Assembly (NCBI GenBank): GCA_020057445.1
Contig: JAGVFV010000132.1
Span: forward strand, 1 to 17,451
Direction of reading: 5' to 3'
DNA from: an archaeon
Lineage (GTDB): Archaea > Nanobdellota > Nanobdellia > Woesearchaeales > JAHJEM01
Length of the DNA stretch: 17,451 nt
Part shown: positions 13,901-17,451 of the stretch, piece after piece
Numbering within the stretch: the first letter of the stretch is position 1
How the letters are laid out: each line of letters starts with the position of its first letter
Program-made: the position numbers and the translations under genes
The notes under the pieces: model-generated
Database searches by the model: none
The model's input: only the letters and a program-made list of their open reading frames with translations
What the model was told of the DNA's origin: nothing

Positions 13901-14163
13901 GAACGTGGTATACAAAGTCCTTCCCCTACAATGGCACACAAAACCAGACAAACACTACCTGCATTGACAGTGATGGCGGATTGAACCTTACCCTGTATGG
14001 ATACGTCTATGGCAAATACGGAAATGGCACCAACTACAATCTCTCAGACTATTGCATGAGCAACGCCATGATCAATGAATATATCTGCCAAAACACGACA
14101 CCGAGCGCAATCGCAGCAGGATGCCAACAAGGCAACAATTGCTCGCAAGGATACTGCCATTAA
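10984..14163 (+). CDS. Secreted papain-family (C1A-like) protease with Cys-rich repeats
   Basis: I chose the GTG at 10984 (1059 aa) because it lies just after the predicted transcription start; a TTG at 10969 is also in frame. The N-terminus is a hydrophobic signal with a possible lipobox VSSC (Cys22). A beta-rich region (about 45-265) precedes the papain-like domain (about 265-510). Active-site residues are the oxyanion Gln289 (PVNDQ), nucleophile Cys320 (CCGNCYAMAS), His444 (GRHSF) and Asn481 (KNSWG). About 25 extra residues lie between Gln and Cys. C-terminal parts are a CWWG/DSDTDGYC segment (about 525-560), a Cys-rich domain (about 640-695), three repeats of about 65 residues starting CxDxDG (near 750, 822 and 993), and an Ig-like domain (about 890-985). 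N-glycosylation sequons abound. It is probably surface-bound or released, for protein degradation or attacking another cell. Confidence 0.85.
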   Translation: MHNKIIYSFFLSFLLLISVSSCTYLTGDKNLLGKAYAKGIIATTSDLHSPSPATIDGEQEIAFSVPTTTQMNNYPVGKTFTKDEEFTIDLRTTVSALSFSGSIKLADKEGYVKIVLNPDTDMLLGLESYPLITKTTNSFSDVCFETCNLNNLRVTKIKIIIKDAELKLDNIYYLPTGQLSKTKNEIIESQNQEIITALQQKIQENNQHWTPAPTAVSKLPYKFKVQLLDGEYGNKGSILFYRGGIFSFGNQEENKYTREISGTDEPYFPFAFDWRNRHGEDWMTPVNDQCGCWVIDHLEYDWYWEDCQAAGYEYRCCGNCYAMASIASMEAVTNLYFNQHIDMDFSEQDAVSCGHDNYGCGGGFPKNVFIDIKNQGIVEESCFPLTLTNSSCNEKCEDWQASVWKISDYDYAMPPEYLKDYYSEKKKLTEKGPIVVSTNCVGRHSFTITGFGEITPGLYWRNKEILENDQRIGTTYWIVKNSWGEDWGDHGYGNFIIEEDPNCEFWFPINIETPIVPPTNEPQTIACRDSDTDGYCWWGISPQKPGNCPQSCATHTEPDCNDAKREILSCPQDYVCGNHQLLPSGEQSRFGDYFFFGGNKCCGDNLGEYPITNIITQSQERGAACCNDPRDVIIKVNGTYQCKGHCADGTLTDTCSNNKPLYCNNVGNLIHDCNRCSCPKSFICKANGYCADNNTQSPCSIHGNVCFLLECPNDTMVVQESCINSISTINSINAIRNPIPTACCTQRNSCQDTDGGINPNIFGRINGSVNGTSFSYNDTCLNNSQVNEYYCTSAPANISINCPPNAVCQQGACINQTSNNTCYDSDGYDIWTYGYVTGYQNDTNQTHNDSCNTPTVVMEWQCQGTTMTSGNIACPSTCEGGRCINMTNSTNHAPNVTDIFQIQNGPFNYSFQALTSDPDPGDLVERVKFYNLLTGEIYTDFSGSDFRYSWNSQGYGSGTITLQAQAYDGELWGTWYTKSFPYNGTQNQTNTTCIDSDGGLNLTLYGYVYGKYGNGTNYNLSDYCMSNAMINEYICQNTTPSAIAAGCQQGNNCSQGYCH

Positions 14164-14182
14164 TTCGTTATCTGCCAAAACC

Positions 14183-14190
14183 TTTTAAAA
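14183..14190 (+). promoter_or_regulatory. TATA box of the YchF-like GTPase gene
   Basis: TTTTAAAA lies about 37 nt before the ATG at 14223 and just after the stop of the protease gene. It predicts a leader of about ten bases containing GAGGA. This decides the start: the longer in-frame reading from 14121 would begin upstream of transcription and inside the protease gene. Confidence 0.6.
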
Positions 14191-14222
14191 TCCCCGCTGA
14201 TTCATCTCAATCAGAGGAAACT

Positions 14223-15419
14223 ATGCTCATCGGTATCGTCGGAAAACCGTCCTGCGGAAAAAGCACGTTCTTCAAGGCAGCGACCCTTGCGGAAGTGGAC
14301 ATCGCAAACTATCCCTTCACGACTATCAAGCCAAACCATGCTGTCGGGTATGTGAAGATACCCTGCGCAGAGACATTCTTCAAGGTGAAATGCAACCCCC
14401 GTGTGGGCTACTGCGTCAACGGCACACGGTTTGTCCCGATCGACCTCCTTGACGTCGCCGGCTTGATTCCTGGCGCGCATAAGGGCGAAGGACTTGGCCT
14501 TTCCTTTATGAACGACCTCAACCAGGCAGACATGCTCGTCCATGTCATCGACATCAGCGGAAGCATCAATGCAAAGGGAGAACCGGTAGACCCGCTCAGC
14601 TACGACCCGCTGAATGATGTCGAGTTCCTCGAGAACGAGCTCGACTACTGGTACCTCGACATCCTCAAGAAAGGATGGGAAAAGCTCGCACGGCAGATAC
14701 AGCAGGAGAAGGCAGACCCTGCACGGGTGCTCGCCAAGCAACTCTCGGGCCTTGGCCCTGACGAGAACATGCTCAAAGAAGAGCTTGTCAGGCTCAAACT
14801 GCCGCCTGACACGACACACTGGACAGACGATCAGCTCCTTGCGCTCGCATCCAACCTTCGAAAAAGGACAAAGCCCATGATCATCGCGGCAAACAAGGCA
14901 GACATTCCCGGAGCAGAGAACAACGTCAAACGCCTCAAGGAAAAATTCCCCAACTACACGATCATCCCCTGCAGCGCAGAAGGAGAGCTTGCTCTACGCG
15001 AGGCTGCAAAGCACAACCTTGTCACCTACATGCCCGGAGAGAAAGACTTCACCGTCGTCAACGAAGCAGCGCTCAACGACAAGCAGAAGAAGGCGCTCGC
15101 ATTCATCAAGACAGGCATCCTTGAAAAATACAATACGACAGGAGTGCAGGACGTGCTAAACGCCTGCGTCTTTGATACCCTCCACATGATCGCGATCTTT
15201 CCCGGGGGCATCAACAAGCTCACCGACCAGTACGGAAACGTCCTTCCCGACTGCTTCCTCATCAAGGACGGCTCGACCGCTGTCGACTTCGCCTACAAGA
15301 TCCACACTGACCTCGGCAACAAGTTCATCCGCGCGATCGATGTGAAGAAGAAACTCACCGTGGGACGCGACCATAAACTGAAGAACTTTGATGTGGTCGA
15401 AATCGTGGCGAACGCGTGA
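14223..15419 (+). CDS. ychF: YchF/OLA1-family translation-associated GTPase
   Basis: This is a 398-residue Obg-related TRAFAC P-loop protein: G1 GKPSCGKST at 7-15, G2 PFTTIKPN around 31-38, G3 DVAGLIPGAHKGEGLG starting at 77, and G4 NKAD at 224-227. A helical insertion (about 120-215) follows, and a C-terminal TGS domain (about 320-398, GSTAVDFAYKIHTDLG) ends in DVVEIVANA. Family members bind ribosomes and are linked to stress responses and translation. Bacterial and human members carry a changed G4 and prefer ATP, but this one has a canonical NKxD, so GTP is the likelier nucleotide. The last ten codons reappear in diverged form at 16391-16420, beyond the vapBC genes. Confidence 0.93.
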   Translation: MLIGIVGKPSCGKSTFFKAATLAEVDIANYPFTTIKPNHAVGYVKIPCAETFFKVKCNPRVGYCVNGTRFVPIDLLDVAGLIPGAHKGEGLGLSFMNDLNQADMLVHVIDISGSINAKGEPVDPLSYDPLNDVEFLENELDYWYLDILKKGWEKLARQIQQEKADPARVLAKQLSGLGPDENMLKEELVRLKLPPDTTHWTDDQLLALASNLRKRTKPMIIAANKADIPGAENNVKRLKEKFPNYTIIPCSAEGELALREAAKHNLVTYMPGEKDFTVVNEAALNDKQKKALAFIKTGILEKYNTTGVQDVLNACVFDTLHMIAIFPGGINKLTDQYGNVLPDCFLIKDGSTAVDFAYKIHTDLGNKFIRAIDVKKKLTVGRDHKLKNFDVVEIVANA

Positions 15420-15425
15420 ACCAAG

Positions 15426-15692
15426 ATGCTAAGGAAAAGATATGCCAAGATAAAACTGAAACAGAAGGCAGGATTGCTTGTCGGAACTCTCAGACCTGGC
15501 AGGCTCAAGCCAGAAAAAAACAGCGCCGAATCAGAGGAGCGAATCCTGGATGATATCATCTTCTACTGCGATTATTGCCTGGAAAATATCGTCGAAGACG
15601 ATCCCCTGCTGCTTTCTAAGATAAGAGTCCTGAAATCGACTGCGAAGGAAAAAGACAAAAAGCGGATCAGGGAGATTGCACAAAAAATGTGA
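15426..15692 (+). CDS. Small basic protein of unknown function (88 aa)
   Basis: The frame begins six bases after the ychF stop, so it may be read from the same mRNA. The first 30 residues are very basic (MLRKRYAKIKLKQKAGLLVG), followed by an acidic middle (ESEERILDDIIFYCDYCLENIVEDD) with two cysteines spaced CxxC, and a Lys/Arg-rich C-terminal helix. The charge suggests nucleic acid or ribosome binding, but I recognise no family. The CxxC pair alone is not enough for a zinc site. Just beyond its stop lies a short sequence resembling the end of ychF (15713-15727). Confidence 0.6.
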   Translation: MLRKRYAKIKLKQKAGLLVGTLRPGRLKPEKNSAESEERILDDIIFYCDYCLENIVEDDPLLLSKIRVLKSTAKEKDKKRIREIAQKM

Positions 15693-15731
15693 CAAAGCAG
15701 CCTGATTTATCAATCGCTAACGCGTGATTCT

Positions 15732-15752
15732 CCGGAAGGTTTCCGGTGTTTC
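15732..15752 (+). terminator. Possible terminator: CCGGAA-GGT-TTCCGG hairpin
   Basis: A perfect 6-bp stem with a three-base loop is followed by TGTTTCT, which is only weakly T-rich. It lies between the 88-residue gene and the vapBC promoter, where a transcript end is expected. Confidence 0.45.
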
Positions 15753-15760
15753 TATCGCAA

Positions 15761-15803
15761 CATTTAAATAATAGTTATACATTAGTATAACTAAAATATA
15801 ACT
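15761..15803 (+). promoter_or_regulatory. vapBC promoter and probable autoregulatory operator
   Basis: A TATA element (ATTTAAATAATA, 15762-15772) is followed by a perfect inverted repeat, AGTTATAC (15773-15780), ATTA spacer, GTATAACT (15785-15792). Another half-like site, ATATAACT, lies at 15796-15803. The repeat covers the expected transcription start, about 20-30 nt before the vapB ATG at 15813. AbrB/MazE-type antitoxins normally bind palindromes in their own promoters, so this is the likely operator for VapB or the VapBC complex. Function is inferred; the symmetry is directly visible. Confidence 0.7.
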
Positions 15804-15812
15804 GAGGATGTC

Positions 15813-16022
15813 ATGGCAACTGAAGTCACCGTCAGGAGATGGGGAAACTCGCTCGGAGTAGTCCTTCCAAAGGAGCTTATCGACAAGCAGAACCTCTCTG
15901 AGAACGAGACGGTCTGCATCAATGTAGTGAAGGTCGCCCACCTCAAGGATCTCTTCGGAAGCGTGAAGATAAAGAGGAGCGGGCAGGAGTTCAAGGACTT
16001 TGTCAGGAAGGGATGGGAATGA
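15813..16022 (+). CDS. vapB: AbrB/MazE-type antitoxin (VapB-like)
   Basis: The 69-residue product has the swapped-hairpin AbrB fold at its N-terminus, with the typical VTVRRWGNSLGVVLPKELI. The C-terminal half (about 40-69) contains SVKIKRSGQEFKDFVRKGWE, the sort of flexible segment that wraps the toxin and fills its active site. A GAGGATG site precedes the ATG. It binds DNA at its own promoter and neutralises the PIN toxin encoded next, whose start lies inside its last codons. The pairing with a PIN gene makes VapB the most fitting name. Confidence 0.9.
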   Translation: MATEVTVRRWGNSLGVVLPKELIDKQNLSENETVCINVVKVAHLKDLFGSVKIKRSGQEFKDFVRKGWE

Positions 16023-16387
16023 AGACCTACTTCTTCGACGCCTATGCTTTCTTCGAATTGATACAGGGCAATCCTCGATACGTTCCCTATGCTGACGGCG
16101 TGGCAATAGTAACGACAGTCCTGCAGCTGATGGAATTCCATTACGGCCTTATACGAGACCTCGGAAAAGATCATGCAGACCTTCTCTACGATGCCTTCCT
16201 CCCCTTCACTGTAGACGTAGACGACGACACAATCAAGGAGGCGAATGCATTCAAGTGGCGGATGAAGGCAAAGAACCTCTCTTACATCGACTGTCTCGGC
16301 TACACGATAGCGCAATCCAAGAACATCCCCTTCCTCACAGGAGACATGGCATTCAAGGGAATGCCTGGCGTCGAATTCGTCAAATAG
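16019..16387 (+). CDS. vapC: PIN-domain toxin (VapC-like ribonuclease)
   Basis: I prefer the ATG at 16019 (122 aa), which forms an ATGA overlap with the antitoxin stop; an ATG at 16013 is also in frame. The PIN domain has its four metal-binding acidic residues in the expected order: Asp7 (YFFDAYAF), Glu39 (QLMEFHY), Asp91 (SYIDCLGY) and Asp109 (LTGDMAF). VapC proteins cut specific RNAs, often tRNAs or rRNA, with magnesium and are blocked by VapB. Length is normal and nothing looks broken, so the module is probably active. Directly after its TAG, in the same frame, comes a copy of the ychF C-terminal codons. Confidence 0.9.
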   Translation: MKTYFFDAYAFFELIQGNPRYVPYADGVAIVTTVLQLMEFHYGLIRDLGKDHADLLYDAFLPFTVDVDDDTIKEANAFKWRMKAKNLSYIDCLGYTIAQSKNIPFLTGDMAFKGMPGVEFVK

Positions 16388-16420
16388 AAAGACGTCGTCG
16401 AGATAATGGCGAACGCATAA
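16388..16420 (+). pseudogene. Displaced second copy of the ychF 3' end
   Basis: These bases read K-DVVEIMANA-stop and match the last nine codons plus stop of ychF (DVVEIVANA). All nucleotide differences are at third codon positions apart from GTG/ATG and the TGA/TAA stop. The fragment has no start codon, begins right after the vapC stop, and is too short to be a gene. It looks like the end of a related ychF gene left when the intervening DNA was inserted, or brought in with it. Confidence 0.7.
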
Positions 16421-16457
16421 CTTCTTCGCAAGTTTAGGATAGATAAGAATAAAAAGC

Positions 16458-16919
16458 ATGTCCCATTCCCAAAGGAGCATGGCAAGAAATTCCTACTGGG
16501 AAACCAATACCAGAAGAGGACTGCGCATCGCAGGATTCGATGATACAGATATAGAACTGATCAGGCAACTCTTTCCCATGTTCCATCCCTTCGGATTCAA
16601 AGAATTCCTCCACCTTCCCAATCCTGCCCCTGTCCTTGCATATGAGCGAGAGCTCACCGCAGCAGGCGTCCGCTTTGACAATGACGACTTGCGTGAAGAC
16701 TTTGGACATGCATACTGGCCGTTGGAGCGCATCACCAAAGAACTCGGCGACATAGTCGGCGCTGACGGAAAAGAATATGCCACAGGATTATGGCGACGAC
16801 TTGAAAGGCAAAGAGGCTTTGTCATGGAATACCCCCCCGGCAATAAGACCTATGCATTGGATGACATGCGCATAGAATCAAACCGGATGAACTGGGAAAA
16901 CATAAAGCCTAAAACCTGA
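16458..16919 (+). CDS. Uncharacterised soluble protein (153 aa)
   Basis: I do not recognise a family. The protein has no signal peptide or membrane span. It contains a Phe/Pro-rich segment (QLFPMFHPFGFKEFLHLPNPAPVLAYERELTAAG; residues about 37-70, quoted here only by its key words FPMFHPFGF and NPAP), a middle acidic helix, the motif DFGHAYWPLERITKEL, and a basic helix GLWRRLERQRGF. The ATG at 16458 is first in frame; another at 16479 has AGGAG very close in front. A weak TATA-like GTTTAGGAT lies at 16430-16438. It lies beyond the displaced ychF end and could be part of the original flank or of the same insertion. Confidence 0.65.
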   Translation: MSHSQRSMARNSYWETNTRRGLRIAGFDDTDIELIRQLFPMFHPFGFKEFLHLPNPAPVLAYERELTAAGVRFDNDDLREDFGHAYWPLERITKELGDIVGADGKEYATGLWRRLERQRGFVMEYPPGNKTYALDDMRIESNRMNWENIKPKT

Positions 16920-16952
16920 ACACCATAAGCGTCTTGTAATTCTCCACGAAAA

Positions 16953-16962
16953 CCATAAAAAG
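16953..16962 (+). promoter_or_regulatory. TATA box before the tRNA-Gly 5'-half copies
   Basis: CCATAAAAAG is centred about 28 nt before the first tRNA-like base at 16986, the same geometry as for the intact tRNA-Gly. The degenerate copies may therefore still be transcribed. Confidence 0.5.
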
Positions 16963-16983
16963 CAATCGTCTTTCTCAGAGATT

Positions 16984-17083
16984 ACACGGCCGTGGTGCAG
17001 TGGTTAGCCATACAAGCCAAGGCTTTAATAAGCCTTGAGGGCAAACACGCCCAGTGAGGCTTCCCGCTACGCTCCAGCCCCAC
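16984..17083 (+). repeat. tRNA-Gly 5'-half copy 1 with hairpin tail
   Basis: Bases 16986-17006 copy the acceptor and D-arm start of tRNA-Gly (ACGGCCGTGGTGCAGTGGTT), but no anticodon, T arm or 3' acceptor strand follows. The 37 bases 16984-17020 match those of copy 2 at 36 positions. After them come hairpins CAAGGCTT-TAAT-AAGCCTTG (17018-17037), GGGC/GCCC (17039-17052) and GTGAGGC/GCCCCAC (17054-17083, one mismatch). It is not a functional tRNA gene in any fold I tried. Confidence 0.75.
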
Positions 17084-17089
17084 GAAAAA

Positions 17090-17175
17090 ACACGGCTGTG
17101 GTGCAGTGGTTAGCCATACAAGCCAATGGTTCCTTCCATTGACAACCGGAGTGCGGCATAAAGCCGCACAGCCAT
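17090..17175 (+). repeat. tRNA-Gly 5'-half copy 2 with hairpin tail
   Basis: It starts 106 bases after copy 1 with the same tRNA-derived 5' part (acceptor ACGGCTG, identical to the true tRNA-Gly). It then has hairpins CAATGG/CCATTG (17124-17142 region) and GTGCGGC-ATAAA-GCCGCAC (17151-17169). CAGCCAT at 17169-17175 could pair with the acceptor strand apart from one mismatch, but there is no T arm and no glycine anticodon. Confidence 0.75.
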
Positions 17176-17214
17176 GACTAGAAAAATTCTGAAGGTCATG
17201 GAAATCGCACAAAC

Positions 17215-17223
17215 CTTAAAAAT
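17215..17223 (+). promoter_or_regulatory. TATA box of tRNA-Gly
   Basis: CTTAAAAAT is centred about 29 nt before the tRNA start at 17248. Both this gene and copy 1 share ATTACACGGC at the presumed start of transcription. Confidence 0.65.
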
Positions 17224-17247
17224 GGATATCATTTCTTCTCATATTAC

Positions 17248-17319
17248 ACGGCTGTGGTGCAGTGGTTAACATTCGAGCTTCCCAAGCTTGAGACCCGGGT
17301 TCAAATCCCGGCAGCCGTA
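17248..17319 (+). tRNA. tRNA-Gly (anticodon CCC)
   Basis: A complete 72-nt cloverleaf folds: acceptor ACGGCTG/CAGCCGT, D arm GTG...CAT with GTGGTTAA loop, anticodon stem CGAGC/GCTTG (one G-T pair), loop TTCCCAA with CCC at 17281-17283, four-base variable region, T stem CCGGG/CCCGG with loop TTCAAAT, and discriminator A. CCA is not encoded. It reads GGG. The first pair is A-U, whereas archaeal tRNA-Gly usually begins with G-C. Two partial copies of its 5' half precede it. Confidence 0.92.
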
Positions 17320-17327
17320 TCAGAACT

Positions 17328-17451
17328 TCACTCCTTCTTCTCTACCTTCTTTGCCACGTTGTACTTGATGAGCACGTCCTTGTACTTCTCAAAATCCGGA
17401 GAAGACTTGAACTCGCGAAGCTTGCTTGGAGGCAGCTGCTCTATCCACTTC
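17328..17451 (-). CDS. C-terminal 40 residues of an unknown protein (5' end outside window)
   Basis: The minus-strand frame is open from the window edge to TGA at 17330-17328. It encodes WIEQLPPSKLREFKSS, then a Lys- and Tyr-rich helix (FEKYKDVLIKY) and a very basic/acidic end (VAKKVEKKE). Nothing here identifies a family. It converges on the tRNA-Gly gene with 8 bp between them. Confidence 0.55.
   Translation of the reverse strand, partial: KWIEQLPPSKLREFKSSPDFEKYKDVLIKYNVAKKVEKKE

Noticed and set aside
14121..14222. N-terminal extension of the YchF-like GTPase
   Set aside because: The extra codons overlap the protease gene and the TATA box, and family members begin right before the G1 motif as the ATG at 14223 does.
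16385..16420. Readthrough of the vapC TAG (for example as pyrrolysine) into the in-frame ychF-like tail
   Set aside because: The PIN domain is complete at the TAG, the tail matches a TGS-domain end and not a VapC extension, and nothing else suggests TAG recoding.
2395..17020. Split, trans-spliced tRNA made from the 3' half near 2395-2454 and the 5' half at 16986
   Set aside because: The acceptor strands would pair (ACGGCCG with CGGCCGT), but the adjoining linkers show no reverse complementarity as in known split tRNAs, no anticodon is supplied, and intact tRNAs are present.
16984..17175. CRISPR array
   Set aside because: There are only two long repeat units, they derive from tRNA sequence, and the intervening DNA consists of hairpins, not spacers.

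Overview
The window looks like part of an archaeal chromosome, most likely from a DPANN lineage (Woesearchaeota/Pacearchaeota-like). The lineage is an inference. It rests on an archaeal replication factor C large subunit, TATA boxes about 25-30 nt before probable transcription starts, several leaderless starts, GGTG-type ribosome binding sites, a TrmB-type regulator, an archaeal-style YchF GTPase, COG1361 and Cys-rich secreted proteins, and tRNA genes without encoded CCA.

Layout. 1-2175: the end of a TrmB-like regulator converges exactly on rfcL, followed by a small helical protein and a 33-residue single-span membrane peptide, all on the minus strand after the first gene. 2176-2660: a gene-poor stretch with tRNA-Val(CAC) and a partial direct duplication of its 3' end, with covarying hairpins. 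2681-6400: a four-gene minus-strand operon made of a lipoprotein, a MacB/LolD-type ATPase, a COG1361 secreted protein and a MacB-type permease. 6442-6948: a membrane-anchored repeat protein with its own promoter and terminator.

7077-10931: a regulatory block. Two paralogous gene pairs each encode a roughly 7-helix membrane protein whose stop overlaps the start of a 90-residue winged-helix protein. They flank a membrane-tethered ArsR-like regulator and a previously untracked mini-operon of 47- and 33-residue proteins. The second pair runs straight into an aldose 1-epimerase gene. 10984-14163: a very large secreted papain-family protein with an insertion in its active-site region and Cys-rich repeats. 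14223-16420: a YchF-like GTPase, a small unknown gene and a vapBC toxin-antitoxin module, followed by a second, codon-diverged copy of the ychF 3' end. 16458-17451: an unknown protein, two tRNA-Gly 5'-half copies carrying hairpins, an intact tRNA-Gly(CCC), and the end of an unknown minus-strand gene.

The best candidates for something undescribed are the duplicated membrane-protein/winged-helix pairs around a third membrane-linked regulator, the tRNA-half repeat units with variable but base-pair-conserving hairpins at both tRNA loci, and the duplicated ychF 3' end bracketing vapBC.
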